Of a stretch of 64,000 bases of DNA, positions 8,638 to 18,145 are shown piece by piece. How positions within the stretch are numbered: the first letter of the stretch is position 1; each line of letters begins with the position of its first letter. The stretch is from JBMYTN01 sp049604415 (lineage in GTDB: Bacteria; Pseudomonadota; Alphaproteobacteria; Rhodospirillales; Rhodospirillaceae), in contig JBMYTN010000011.1 in the NCBI GenBank assembly GCA_049604415.1, positions 1-64,000 of the forward strand, written 5' to 3'. The notes below the pieces were generated by a model that saw only the letters and a list, made by a program, of their open reading frames with translations, ran no database searches and was not told the DNA's origin. The position numbers and the translations under genes are program-made.

Positions 8638-10020
8638 TCAACCCCGGTGATCGGGACCATCCTTGATGTCAAACAGATCGCGCAACAGCCTCTCGGCCTC
8701 GCGCGCCCGCTGCGGATCCTCCGCCGCCAGCCGTCGCAGGGCCTCCAATGGCGCATGCAACAAGCGACCGGCCAGCAGCCGGGCCGCCTTTTCCGCATCG
8801 CCGCCAGCCTCGGCGACCGCCTGATCGCGAATCGCCTCCACATGGCCGACCAGGGCCGAGATCCCCGGCACCGCAGTGCGCTCAGCCTGGTCAGAGACAT
8901 AGGCCGCTACGCCGCCTTGCACCAGATCCCAGGCCGCCTGGGCCGCCGCTGAGCGGTGGGCGAGATTGCGCTCGGCCACGCCTTCCAGATCCGCCAGATC
9001 ATACAGGAAGGCACTGTCGAGCCGATGCACTGAGCCTTCCACATCGGCGGGCACCGCCAAGTCCAGGATCAGCATCGGTCGGTTGCGTCGCCGCTTTAGC
9101 GCCGCCCGAATGGTTTCTTCCCCCAGCACCGGGCCGAGGCCCCCTTCAGCGGCAATGACAATATCCGCCTCGGTCAGCAGATCGGGCAAGCGATCCACCG
9201 GGGCCATGCCCGCCCCCAACCGCGCAGCCATGGCTTCGGCCCGCAGCCGACGGCGTCCGGTGGTCACCGCCCGCCCGAGACCGGAGGCCAAAAACTGCTC
9301 AGCAAACAATTCGCCCGGATCCGCCGTGCCAATCAACAACAGCGAGGCTTGGTCCAAGGCACCATGCACATCCCGCGCGGTTTGCACCGCCGCTGCAGCC
9401 ACCGAGACCGGCCCTTCCGCCACCGAGGTTTCAGAGCGCACCCGCTTGGCACAGCCATAGGCCGCTTGCAACACGCCTTCCAGCTCCGAGCCGGTCATCC
9501 GTTGCGAGCGCGCCATGCGGTGGCTGGCTTTGACCTGCCCGAGCACATGGGGCTCGCCAACAATCCGGCTTTCCAGACTGGCGGCGACGGCAAAAATATG
9601 CTCGACCGCCGCTGTGCCCCGGGCCTCGAACCATTGTTCGCCCAAACTGTCCCCGTCCGCCCCGGCCCGTTCCCGGTAGCGTGCTGCCAACACCGCCGCA
9701 ACGCTGTCCGGGTCCGCACAATGGGTCCAAACCTCGACCCGATCACAGGTGGACAGCACCATGGCCTGGGACAGGCCATCCTCGGCCCGCAAAATATCCA
9801 GCAAGGCCGCCTGGCCGGGATCATCAATGGTCAGGCGTTCCCGCAGCCCGGCCCCGGCGGTCCGGTGATTGAGGCCAACCACCAGCAGACCTTCCGCCGC
9901 CTGTCGATGTCCTTCTCTGTTTCCGGGGCTGTTTCCGGGGCTGTTTCCGGATCCGTCGGTTTTGGCCGAGGTCGGGCGATCTATCCCCTGGTCTGAAACG
10001 CGCTCCTCGCCCTCGGCCAT
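8638..10020 (-). CDS. hemA: Glutamyl-tRNA reductase
   Basis: First step of the C5 route to 5-aminolevulinate: NADPH-dependent reduction of glutamyl-tRNA to glutamate-1-semialdehyde. The catalytic cysteine is in STCDRVEVW (usually STCNRxE; Asn is Asp here) and the GLNHRTA start of the catalytic domain is at about residue 49. The C-terminal dimerisation helices are present. The NADPH site reads LLIGTADPGEL rather than the usual GxGEMG, and the following NRT motif is lost. The longest frame runs into hisS; ATG 10020, 14 bp after the hisS stop, is chosen and gives 460 residues with an unconserved N-terminal extension of about 45, including GNSPGNSPGN. C5-type hemA is common in some Rhodospirillales, whereas many alphaproteobacteria use ALA synthase. 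Confidence 0.85.
   Translation of the reverse strand: MAEGEERVSDQGIDRPTSAKTDGSGNSPGNSPGNREGHRQAAEGLLVVGLNHRTAGAGLRERLTIDDPGQAALLDILRAEDGLSQAMVLSTCDRVEVWTHCADPDSVAAVLAARYRERAGADGDSLGEQWFEARGTAAVEHIFAVAASLESRIVGEPHVLGQVKASHRMARSQRMTGSELEGVLQAAYGCAKRVRSETSVAEGPVSVAAAAVQTARDVHGALDQASLLLIGTADPGELFAEQFLASGLGRAVTTGRRRLRAEAMAARLGAGMAPVDRLPDLLTEADIVIAAEGGLGPVLGEETIRAALKRRRNRPMLILDLAVPADVEGSVHRLDSAFLYDLADLEGVAERNLAHRSAAAQAAWDLVQGGVAAYVSDQAERTAVPGISALVGHVEAIRDQAVAEAGGDAEKAARLLAGRLLHAPLEALRRLAAEDPQRAREAERLLRDLFDIKDGPDHRG
9917..9952. repeat. Three tandem 12-bp units inside the hemA 5' end
   Basis: The unit CTGTTTCCGGGG is present three times head to tail, the last copy ending in AT. On the coding strand it encodes a GNSP repeat in the poorly conserved N-terminal extension of HemA, where length changes in multiples of four residues would be tolerated. 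Confidence 0.8.
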
Positions 10021-10033
10021 GGCCTTGGCGGTC

Positions 10034-11287
10034 TCACCGACCCCGATAGGCGGAGAGAGCATCCTCCAACCCATCCAGGGCGACGGCGGATTGGTCGCCG
10101 CTGTCCAGATCGCGCAGGGTGATCTGGCCCGCAGCCAGCTCATCGGAGCCCAAAATCAGGGCGGCCCGAGCTTTGATCTTATCCGCCCGCTTCAGGCGTT
10201 TACCCATATTGCCGCCATAGCCCAAATCGACCGCATAGCCCGCCCGACGCAGGCGGTCAGCGATCCGGTCTGCCTCGGCTTCGGCCTCAGCCCCCAGCGG
10301 CACCAAAGCCAAAACCCGGGGGGCCGGGGCAAACTCTTCCGCCACCAGCATGGACAACCGTTCCACACCTGCAGCCCAGCCAATACCCGGTGTCGGCGGC
10401 CCGCCCATCTGCTTGACCAAACCGTCATACCGCCCGCCCGCAAGCACGGTGCCCTGCGCCCCCAAAGCATCGGTGACGAATTCAAAAGCGGTGTGGCAGT
10501 AATAATCCAGACCCCGCACCAGCAGCGGGTCCAGCTTGAACGGGATCCCTAAGCGATCCAACCCCTCGGTCAAACGGTCGATAAAGGTCCGACTGGCCTC
10601 GTTCAGATGGTCCGATAGACGGGGCGCATTGGCCACCACCGCCCGGTCGCCCTTGTCCTTGGAATCCAAGATCCGCAGAGGATTGCGCTCTAGTCGGCCC
10701 AGGCTGTCTTCGGACAAATCGCCCTTATGGCCCTCCAAATAGGACACCAAGGCCTGCCGATGGGCTTCCCGGCTGTCCGCATCGCCCAAGCTGTTGAGAT
10801 TCAAGGTGGAGTGCGCACCGATGCCCAGCGCGTCGAGCAACTGGGCCGCCATGGCGATGACTTCGAGATCCGCCTTCGGATCGGCCACCCCCAGCAACTC
10901 AACACCGACTTGGTGGAACTGGCGCTGGCGGCCCTTTTGCGGCCGCTCATGGCGGAACATCGGCCCGCGATAAAACAGCTTCAGCGGCAGGTTTTGCGCC
11001 AGACCGCCGGAGATCAGCGCCCGGGCCACCCCCGCTGTGCCTTCGGGCCGCAGGGTCAGACTGTCCCCGGACCGGTCGGCAAAGGTGTACATTTCCTTGG
11101 TGACGATATCGGAAGTATCGCCCAGTGTCCGGGCAAAGACTTGGGTGAACTCAAAAATCGGCGTGGCGATTTCACCAAAACCGAACCGGGCCGCGACCGC
11201 CCGGGCGGTTTCCTCGACGGCGCGATGCACCCGCGCTTGATCCGGCAACAGGTCATGAGTCCCACGAACAGGCTGCAGGGCCGCCAC
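10034..11287 (-). CDS. hisS: Histidyl-tRNA synthetase
   Basis: Class II aminoacyl-tRNA synthetase that charges tRNA-His. Motif 2 is in FYRGPMFRHERPQKGRQRQF, the histidine-specific LVRGLDYYCHTAFEF motif is near residue 260, and motif 3 is in GIGWAAGVERL. The C-terminal anticodon-binding domain begins near residue 325. The frame opens with TTG 11302, but GTG 11287 has the sequence GGGGGGAAG just upstream, so it is taken as start, giving 417 residues. It precedes hemA by 13 bp. Confidence 0.96.
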   Translation of the reverse strand: MAALQPVRGTHDLLPDQARVHRAVEETARAVAARFGFGEIATPIFEFTQVFARTLGDTSDIVTKEMYTFADRSGDSLTLRPEGTAGVARALISGGLAQNLPLKLFYRGPMFRHERPQKGRQRQFHQVGVELLGVADPKADLEVIAMAAQLLDALGIGAHSTLNLNSLGDADSREAHRQALVSYLEGHKGDLSEDSLGRLERNPLRILDSKDKGDRAVVANAPRLSDHLNEASRTFIDRLTEGLDRLGIPFKLDPLLVRGLDYYCHTAFEFVTDALGAQGTVLAGGRYDGLVKQMGGPPTPGIGWAAGVERLSMLVAEEFAPAPRVLALVPLGAEAEAEADRIADRLRRAGYAVDLGYGGNMGKRLKRADKIKARAALILGSDELAAGQITLRDLDSGDQSAVALDGLEDALSAYRGR

Positions 11288-11408
11288 AGCACTTCCCCCC
11301 AATACAAAACCTCAATCACCCCGACCCGGCTCTGCTGAGCACGGGGCCGGAGGAGGCACCGCCACGCGGCACCTCACCCTCTTTTAGACATTCCAAACGG
11401 TGCCGGAT

Positions 11409-12581
11409 TTACTCGGCTGCGTTGGAGCTGGCTGCTTCCGCCGCTGCGGCCTCGGCCTTGGCGGCCGCTTCTGCCGCTTCAATGGCCGCTGCCTTTTCCT
11501 CCACCAACGACACCAGATGGTCGATCATATCCGGATTGTTGATATTGTGGTCGGGCACACCGGCGACATAGACCTTATTGGCGGCCCCGGCATTGACCAG
11601 ATTGCCGCCGCCAGTCAGACCGATATCGGTTTCCCGAGCCTCGCCGGGGCCATTGACCACACAGCCAATGATCGACAGGCTGATCGGCACCCGGATATGG
11701 GACAAACGGTCCTCCAGGATCTCGACAGTCTTGATCACATCAAAGCCCTGGCGGGCACAGGACGGGCAGGACACGATCCGCACCCCACGGTGGCGCAGAT
11801 CCAAGGATTTCAACAGTTCAAACCCGACTTTGACCTCTTCCACCGGGTCAGCGGACAGGGACACCCGCAAGGTATCACCAATCCCGGCCCAGAGCAGATT
11901 GCCAATGCCGATGGCGGACTTCACGGTGCCACCCCGGACGCCACCGGCCTCGGTGATGCCCAAATGCAGCGGATAGTCGCAGGCTTCGGCGAGGCCGTGA
12001 TAGGCGGCCACGGCCAGGAACAGGTCCGAGGCCTTCACGCTGATCTTAAATTCGGTGAAGTCCTGATCTTCTAAGATCTTGGCATGGTTCAGCGCGCTTT
12101 CGACCATGGCTTCCGGGGTCGGCTCGCCATAGCGCTCCAGCAATTCGCGCTCCAGGCTGCCCGCATTGACGCCGATGCGCATGGAACAGCCATGGTCCTT
12201 GGCGGCTTTGACCACCTCTTTGACCCGGTCTTCGCTGCCGATATTGCCCGGATTGATCCGCAAGCAGGCGGCACCGGCCTCAGCGGCTTCGATGGCGCGC
12301 TTATAATGGAAGTGGATGTCCGCGACGATGGGCACCGGCACCGCTTTGACAATCTGCTTCAGCGCCGCCGTGCTCTCTTCATCGGGGCAGGAGACCCGAA
12401 CAATGTCGGCCCCGGCTTCAACCGCCCGCATCACCTGGGCGATGGTCGCTTCCGCATCCGAGGTGATGGTGTTGGTCATGGTCTGCACGGAGATGGGTGC
12501 ATCGCCGCCGACAAAGACGGACCCGACCCGGATCTGCTTGGAGACGCGGCGGTCAATGTCGCGATAAGGGCGAAGGGACAT
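11409..12581 (-). CDS. ispG: 4-hydroxy-3-methylbut-2-enyl-diphosphate synthase (flavodoxin)
   Basis: Iron-sulfur enzyme of the MEP isoprenoid pathway that converts ME-cPP to HMBPP. The N-terminal TIM barrel has SVQTMTNT at the start, followed by the C-terminal [4Fe-4S] domain with cysteines in SCPSCARQG and IIGCVVNGPGEA. A low-complexity Ala/Glu tail of about 35 residues at the C-terminus is not part of the conserved fold. ATG 12581 is preceded by GGAGAATTCC. It sits between hisS and the RodZ-like gene, a frequent alphaproteobacterial arrangement. Confidence 0.97.
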   Translation of the reverse strand: MSLRPYRDIDRRVSKQIRVGSVFVGGDAPISVQTMTNTITSDAEATIAQVMRAVEAGADIVRVSCPDEESTAALKQIVKAVPVPIVADIHFHYKRAIEAAEAGAACLRINPGNIGSEDRVKEVVKAAKDHGCSMRIGVNAGSLERELLERYGEPTPEAMVESALNHAKILEDQDFTEFKISVKASDLFLAVAAYHGLAEACDYPLHLGITEAGGVRGGTVKSAIGIGNLLWAGIGDTLRVSLSADPVEEVKVGFELLKSLDLRHRGVRIVSCPSCARQGFDVIKTVEILEDRLSHIRVPISLSIIGCVVNGPGEARETDIGLTGGGNLVNAGAANKVYVAGVPDHNINNPDMIDHLVSLVEEKAAAIEAAEAAAKAEAAAAEAASSNAAE

Positions 12582-12714
12582 GGAATTCTCCGATTGTCAA
12601 AGCTGGGGTCCCAATAAGGGCACGGGCTCTAAACGGGCGGCGCAAACGCGCACAGCCACCCCCTTTTCGGGAGCCCCCTAAATCTCAGGCCCTTAGATAC
12701 AGCCGGACGCCCCC

Positions 12715-14352
12715 TTATTTCAAGCGTGCCGGGTCCATCGAGATGCCGTTTCGCACCGCCCCCACCGGTCCAAGGGATCGCCCGCGCCGGTTATCGACAT
12801 AGACCTCTAAGGCCCCGGCATTGGTGGTGTTCAGGGTCATGCCCGATCCCGCAGGCACGGCGAGCACATCGCCGCGCTTCAGCAAGCGGCGCACGACAAG
12901 GCTGCCATTCTGGCGCAGCTGGACCCAGCTGTCGGCCTGGGCGCGCAACACCACCCGGGATCCACCGGAGCGCCGGGCCACATCGGAGGGCGCTGCCGCC
13001 CCGACAAAAGCCTCCTGGCGCTGCGGAGCCTGGGCTTGGGTTTGGCTGGCAGGCGGGGCCGGGGGTGGAGCGGCGGCTGCCCCCACGGCTTGACCACCGC
13101 TGCGGAACACGCCGGTGCGCAAGGGCGGATCGGCTTCCGGTTCTTCAGCGACCTCCGGCTCCTCAGGGGCCGCAACGACTGGCGGCTCTGGAGCCGCTTC
13201 TGCTGGCGGTGCTTCCGCCGCTGGGGCTTCTGCTGCATCGGCCACTGGCTCCGGGATGGTCTCCGCAGCAGACGCAGTCTCAGTAGGGGTAGGTTCGGCT
13301 TGGGCCGGTTCGACCGCTGCCACCTCTTGGGCTTCCGGGGTCGGGGCCGGTTCCGCCACTGCCGGTTCGGGCGCGGCTTCGACGACTTGCGGCGCGTCAA
13401 CCGGTTCGCTGGGCGCAGGGACGGGCGTTTCCGTCGCCGCAGCATCCGTCTCAGCCGGGGTTTCTGGCCCTGCTACAGCGTCCGCAGTCGGCTCTTCGAC
13501 CGGAGTGCCGCCATCAGAGGTGGCTAAATCAGGTTCCCCTGCAGGTTCTGCTACACCGGATCCCACTGTCGGCTCAGAAGGGGTCGGCGGTGCCTCGGCA
13601 GTGTCCACCCCATCGGTACCGGGGGCCACTCCGGCCAGTTGGTCGCTCTGGCCCCCAGGTGAACCGCTGACCTCTTCTGGGGCCGCACTCTGCGATGTCT
13701 CGCTCGAGGCTGCCACCTCCGGCGCTGACCCATTGGCTGCCGTCGCGGTTTCTCCGGCGGCATCGACGTCCGGATCTGCAGCGGTTTCGGAAGGCACCGG
13801 AGCCGGATCGGTCGCGGCCTCGTCGACCGGGTTGACCACCGGGGTGCCGTCCTCGGGCGAGCTGGTCAACAAGCTGGCCAAGCGGTCCGGAATATCCGGG
13901 ATCAATTCGGCAACGGACTGCTCGTCTTTGTAGAGGTAATGCCACGCGCCATAGGACGCGGCCCCCAAAATCAGAGCGACCAGAACCAGGGTAAAGGCGG
14001 GCAACCCGCCTTCGGAGGTCGGGACCGGGAAATCCAGATCCACATCCCGGCGCGGGCTGCGGCTTTCTTCCTTAAAGCGGCGCACCACCTCATCGGAATG
14101 CAGACCGAGATGATCGGCATAAGCCCGGACAAATCCGACCGCATAGGCATGGCCGGGCAAGCGATCAAAATCGCCGCCCTCAATGGCCTCCAGATAGGCG
14201 AGCCGGATCCGCAAGGTCTCTGCGACCTGCTCCAAATCCTCGCCCACTTCCCGGCGGGCTGCACGCAGCAACGCACCAATATGGGCATTGCCACGATAGC
14301 TGCCGTCTGCTGCGCCGAGCTGATCTTCGGTTCTGTTTCCGCCGTCCATCAC
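12715..14352 (-). CDS. RodZ-like helix-turn-helix membrane protein
   Basis: Inner-membrane protein related to the cell-shape factor RodZ, which links MreB to the elongation machinery. Order: HTH_25 domain (about 25-95, IGALLRAARREVGEDLEQVAETLRI region), a single membrane segment (about 118-138), a linker of some 300 residues very rich in Ala, Pro, Glu and Thr, and the C-terminal DUF4115 beta domain (about 455-530, RVVLRAQADSWVQLRQ). This topology is that of RodZ, but the linker is much longer than in E. coli RodZ, so the role in shape is likely rather than certain. It precedes ispG on the same strand. ATG 14352 or 14349 could be the start. Confidence 0.85.
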   Translation of the reverse strand: MMDGGNRTEDQLGAADGSYRGNAHIGALLRAARREVGEDLEQVAETLRIRLAYLEAIEGGDFDRLPGHAYAVGFVRAYADHLGLHSDEVVRRFKEESRSPRRDVDLDFPVPTSEGGLPAFTLVLVALILGAASYGAWHYLYKDEQSVAELIPDIPDRLASLLTSSPEDGTPVVNPVDEAATDPAPVPSETAADPDVDAAGETATAANGSAPEVAASSETSQSAAPEEVSGSPGGQSDQLAGVAPGTDGVDTAEAPPTPSEPTVGSGVAEPAGEPDLATSDGGTPVEEPTADAVAGPETPAETDAAATETPVPAPSEPVDAPQVVEAAPEPAVAEPAPTPEAQEVAAVEPAQAEPTPTETASAAETIPEPVADAAEAPAAEAPPAEAAPEPPVVAAPEEPEVAEEPEADPPLRTGVFRSGGQAVGAAAAPPPAPPASQTQAQAPQRQEAFVGAAAPSDVARRSGGSRVVLRAQADSWVQLRQNGSLVVRRLLKRGDVLAVPAGSGMTLNTTNAGALEVYVDNRRGRSLGPVGAVRNGISMDPARLK

Positions 14353-14465
14353 GCTATCCGATTTTCGCTGTCCCCGGGAGGACAGGAATGAAAATCCTGA
14401 TCCATTGCCTCCAGAGTGAAGATCCTATGGGCCTGATCAATCGGGTCCCAGGACCATCCCTCGCG

Positions 14466-14500
14466 GGGGTCTTGCCCCTTATGCCGAGTGGTTTACTCGG
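14466..14500. other. Two adjacent hairpins upstream of the RodZ-like gene
   Basis: GGGG/CCCC (14466-14469 with 14475-14478) and CCGAGT/ACTCGG (14484-14489 with 14495-14500) can each form a perfect stem with a five-base loop. They lie in the 297-bp spacer between ptsP and the RodZ-like gene, in the likely leader of the latter. No T-run follows on the minus strand, so this is not a clear terminator; an RNA leader structure is possible. Nothing else recognisable occurs in this spacer. Confidence 0.35.
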
Positions 14501-14649
14501 AGGTTACCCCGAAGAACCCATCCTTGGCAGATTGGGATATCGCAAAAAACTAGCAGAATTATTCGATTAGGCAAATTCATTATAGTGGGACTCTCAAAAC
14601 CCTACGGCTCGGGATACCTTTGGAGGTCTGTGTCAGCGCGCCAAGAAGT

Positions 14650-16935
14650 CTATGCTAAAAGATTAATACCATGGTCGACGGCAAAATTGCGGACCCGTTC
14701 CCGGATCGACGCCTCACCCCGATCCAGCAAGCTAGAGACATAATGGGTGGCCTCATTGAGGTCGGCGGTGAAGATCATTTGCCGGACCGCACCAACACCC
14801 GGTGCGGCCAGGGACAAACGCCGATAGCCCAGGCCAAGCAGGACCAGAGCATCCAAAGGCTGGGCCGCCATTTCGCCACACAAGGTGACCGGCTTGTCGG
14901 CCTGGGCACAAACCTCGACCACCCGGCGCAGCATCAGCAAACCCGGCGGCGACAAGGTGTCATAGCGATTGGCAATCCGGGGATTGCCCCGATCCACCGC
15001 AAAGGTGAATTGCAACAGGTCGTTGCTGCCGACCGACAGGAAATCTATCGGCTCGCGCAGCAAGGCGGGCAACTGCCACACCAAGGAGGGCACTTCGAGC
15101 ATGCTGCCGATCAGCAGGCGTTTTGGCTTCGGGATGCCCCGGGCACTTTCCCGGGTCAGCACATCTTCCAGCAAACGCCGGGCGGAGCGGAATTCCTCCA
15201 CCGTGGCGACCATGGGGAACATCACCCGCAGCTCCCGGCCCCGCGCCGCCCGGATCAGAGCCCGCAGCTGATCACGCAGGATCGCCGGTCGGTCCAAGGT
15301 GATCCGGATCGAGCGCCAACCGAGGGCCGGATTGTCCTCTGGGGCGGAATGCCAATAGGGCACCAGCTTATCGCCTCCCACATCCAAGGTCCGGAAGGTC
15401 ACAGGCTTGTCGCCCGCCATATCGAGAATGCGGCTGTAGAGCGCTTCCTGAACCTCCACATCGGGCAGGCTGTTGCGCGCCATAAACGGGATTTCGGTCC
15501 GATACAGCCCGACGCCATCGGCACCGGTTTCGTCCAGCTGGGCCATATCCATGACCAGACCGGCATTGAGCAGCACATCGACCCGCGCCCCGCAGCCGGA
15601 AATACACGGCTTGTCCCGGTCAGCGTGGTAACGGGCCCGCTTCTGTTTGCGGATCCGGATGCTGTCCATCACGGTCTCGCGCACATCTTCGCCAGGCCGG
15701 ACAAAGACGAGACCCTGGTCCCCATCCACCACCAAGGGATCATAGGGCGCGATGCGCATAAACGGATCGGGCACCCGACCGACAACAGGGATGTCCATCG
15801 CCTTGGCGACGATCACCGCATGCATATTGGCCGAGCCCTCTTCCATGACGATGCCGCGCAGCCGGGTGCGGTCATAATCCAACAACTCCGCCGGACCCAA
15901 GGTCTTGCAGACCAACACCGCATGGCGTGGCAAGTCACCGGAGGCCGCCGTGCCCCCGGCCTTGGTCAAATGCCGCAGAAGACGGTTGGCCAGATCTTCC
16001 AGGTCCGATAGACGCTCGCGGATATAGGGGTCGGAGACCTTGGACATCTTCAGGCGGACATCGTCATCGACCTTTTGCACTGCCGCCTCGGCGGTCAGGC
16101 CGGACTCAATGGCTTCGGCAATCCGACCGATCCAGCCATTGTCCTCGGCAAACATCCGATAGGCCGCCAGGACCTCCTGATACTCCCCCGGTGCGTCCTT
16201 CAAATCCGCCAGCATGCTGTCGAGATCGGAGCGCATTTCCGAAAGTGCTTCGGTCAGGCGCTCATGCTCTGCGGCGGGGTCATCGGCAACAAGCCGGGTA
16301 ATCTGGACCTCGGGCCGGTGATACACCGCCTCGCCCAGATTGACCCCTTGATTGAGGCCGGTGCCTTCTAGACGGGTCGGCAACAGGGCAATGCCGTCCA
16401 CCTGCCCCAGCTCTTCCGGATTGACCACATGGGACCCGGCGATCAGCTCGGCAATGACCATGGCGATGGTCTCGAGCAGCTCGCGCTCATCTTCCAAATA
16501 GTCACGATGTTCGGTGCTCTGGACCGCCAGCACCCCGATCACCTTGCCGCCCCGGATGATCGGCACCCCCATCATCGAGAGATACAGATCCTCGCCGGTT
16601 TCCGGTCGGTAGGAGAAATTCGGATTGCGCCAGACGTCGCTGTCGATCACCGGACGGCCATGGGCGGCAATGGCCCCGATCAGGCCCTCCCCGACCCGCA
16701 TCCGGGTTTTGTGCACCGCTTCCTGGGCCAGGCCTTGGGTGGCAAACAGCTCTAAGACCTCGCCTGCCCGTTTAACGTAACAGGAGCAAACCTGCACATC
16801 CAGGCCGGTGGCGATCAGGGCCACCACCCGGTCCAAACGGGATTGCGGATCGCCGCCCCCGGCCATGACATCGCGCAATGCACCCAGCAGGCGCCGGGCA
16901 TTGCGGTCACGATCCTTCGAGGCGGCAGGGGCCAC
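14650..16935 (-). CDS. ptsP: Phosphoenolpyruvate-protein phosphotransferase PtsP (EI-Ntr)
   Basis: Enzyme I of the nitrogen phosphotransferase system, which passes phosphate from PEP to NPr and then EIIA-Ntr to regulate metabolism and K+ transport. An N-terminal GAF domain (about 15-165) distinguishes it from sugar EI. Then come the PEP-utiliser N-domain, the swivelling domain with the phospho-histidine in SANMHAVIVAKAMDIP, and the PEP-binding barrel with FRTLDVGGDK and the catalytic cysteine in VTLCGEMAA. The open frame extends back to ATG 17040 inside the neighbouring gene; GTG 16935, preceded by GGGGTAAG, fits family length (761 residues). Regulatory partners are not in this window. Confidence 0.94.
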   Translation of the reverse strand: MAPAASKDRDRNARRLLGALRDVMAGGGDPQSRLDRVVALIATGLDVQVCSCYVKRAGEVLELFATQGLAQEAVHKTRMRVGEGLIGAIAAHGRPVIDSDVWRNPNFSYRPETGEDLYLSMMGVPIIRGGKVIGVLAVQSTEHRDYLEDERELLETIAMVIAELIAGSHVVNPEELGQVDGIALLPTRLEGTGLNQGVNLGEAVYHRPEVQITRLVADDPAAEHERLTEALSEMRSDLDSMLADLKDAPGEYQEVLAAYRMFAEDNGWIGRIAEAIESGLTAEAAVQKVDDDVRLKMSKVSDPYIRERLSDLEDLANRLLRHLTKAGGTAASGDLPRHAVLVCKTLGPAELLDYDRTRLRGIVMEEGSANMHAVIVAKAMDIPVVGRVPDPFMRIAPYDPLVVDGDQGLVFVRPGEDVRETVMDSIRIRKQKRARYHADRDKPCISGCGARVDVLLNAGLVMDMAQLDETGADGVGLYRTEIPFMARNSLPDVEVQEALYSRILDMAGDKPVTFRTLDVGGDKLVPYWHSAPEDNPALGWRSIRITLDRPAILRDQLRALIRAARGRELRVMFPMVATVEEFRSARRLLEDVLTRESARGIPKPKRLLIGSMLEVPSLVWQLPALLREPIDFLSVGSNDLLQFTFAVDRGNPRIANRYDTLSPPGLLMLRRVVEVCAQADKPVTLCGEMAAQPLDALVLLGLGYRRLSLAAPGVGAVRQMIFTADLNEATHYVSSLLDRGEASIRERVRNFAVDHGINLLA

Positions 16936-16940
16936 GGCGC

Positions 16941-17996
16941 TTACCCCGCTGCCCGTTTGCGCAAGGCGGCCAAAGCCTGGCCGATCAGGTCTTCCAGGAT
17001 TGCCGCCGTGGGTTCTTCCTGGGTAACCAGTCCCACACATTGACCCGCCATCAGTGAGCCATTTTCCACATCGCCATCGATCACCGCGCGGCGCAAGGCA
17101 CCGGCCCAGAAATGCTCGATTTCCAGTTGGGCTTCCTTCTTGTCCAACTCCCCGGCCTGGAAGCGGGCGATCACGGCGCGCTGGGTGTCCATGAAATGCT
17201 TGGTGCCGGTGTTTTGAATCGCACGGACCGGGATCACCGGGAATTGCGGATCAAGCTGCACCGTTGGCACCGCATCCCGCGCCCCGGCCTTGATAAAGGC
17301 TTTTTTGAAATTGGGATGGGCGATGCTTTCGGTGGCGCAGACAAAGCGGGTGCCGATCTGACAGCCCGCCGCACCCATTTCCAGGTAGGACAGAATGGCC
17401 TCGCCCCGGCCAATGCCCCCGGCGACAAACACCGGCACATCGGTGATCTGGGGCAGGATTTCCTGGGCCAGCACACTGGTGGCCACCGGACCGATATGGC
17501 CACCGGCCTCTGCGCCTTCGATCACCAGGGCATCGGCCCCGGAGCGGATCATTTTTTTCGCCAGGATCAATGCCGGGGCAAAGCACACCACCTTGGCCCC
17601 ACCATCCTTGATCCGCCGGATCGCCTTGGCGCTGGGCAAGCCACCGGCGAGCACCACATGGCTGACATCCTTCTCTAGACAAACGTCGATCAGGGTGTCC
17701 AAGTCCGGGTGCATGGTGATCAGATTGACCCCAAAGGGCATCCGCCCGCTGCCATCGGCCTTGCCGGAGCTCTCATCCATCACCGCCCGGGTGCCATCGA
17801 TTTCGGCGGCCAGAAGGTCCGGCGTCATCGAGCCACAGGCGATCACCCCGAAGCCACCGGCCAGCGAAATCGCCGCGACCAAATGACGTTCCGAGACCCA
17901 GGACATCGCCCCGCCCAAAATCGCATGCTCAGTGCCGAGGAAATCTTTCCCCCGGCTCCACAGAGCCTGCAGCCGTTCCTGTGCGGCATCGCTCAT
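16941..17996 (-). CDS. Nitronate monooxygenase-family FMN protein
   Basis: TIM-barrel flavoprotein of the NMO / 2-nitropropane dioxygenase family, 351 residues. Family marks are LAGGFGVIACG near residue 50, LVIEGAEAGGHIG near residue 165 containing the histidine of the HG/AGGH motif, and VFVAGGIGRGEAI followed by GCQIGTRFVC at the FMN-phosphate site. Members oxidise nitronates or act as enoyl-ACP reductases (FabK-like), so the exact substrate is open. It lies just upstream of ptsP with a few bases between stop and the proposed ptsP start. Confidence 0.85.
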   Translation of the reverse strand: MSDAAQERLQALWSRGKDFLGTEHAILGGAMSWVSERHLVAAISLAGGFGVIACGSMTPDLLAAEIDGTRAVMDESSGKADGSGRMPFGVNLITMHPDLDTLIDVCLEKDVSHVVLAGGLPSAKAIRRIKDGGAKVVCFAPALILAKKMIRSGADALVIEGAEAGGHIGPVATSVLAQEILPQITDVPVFVAGGIGRGEAILSYLEMGAAGCQIGTRFVCATESIAHPNFKKAFIKAGARDAVPTVQLDPQFPVIPVRAIQNTGTKHFMDTQRAVIARFQAGELDKKEAQLEIEHFWAGALRRAVIDGDVENGSLMAGQCVGLVTQEEPTAAILEDLIGQALAALRKRAAG

Positions 17997-18145
17997 GCCA
18001 ATTCCCCCAAAGACACTATCATGCGTTCGGCGCGCTTTTTTGCCCAGCTCAAGGCACCCCTGACGCGCGCAACCAAAGCCCGATTGGACAGGGCTTTCCC
18101 GGCCCCGTCAACCGATGACGACCACAGCTCTATTCAGAATGAGGA

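Noticed and set aside
9917..9952. Insertion of a mobile element in hemA
   Set aside because: Only three short in-frame repeats are present, without terminal repeats or target duplication.
18001..18145. Short gene or terminator between lysC and the nitronate monooxygenase gene
   Set aside because: Only a T-run (near 18038) with a weak 3-bp stem on the strand without an upstream gene; no coding signal.
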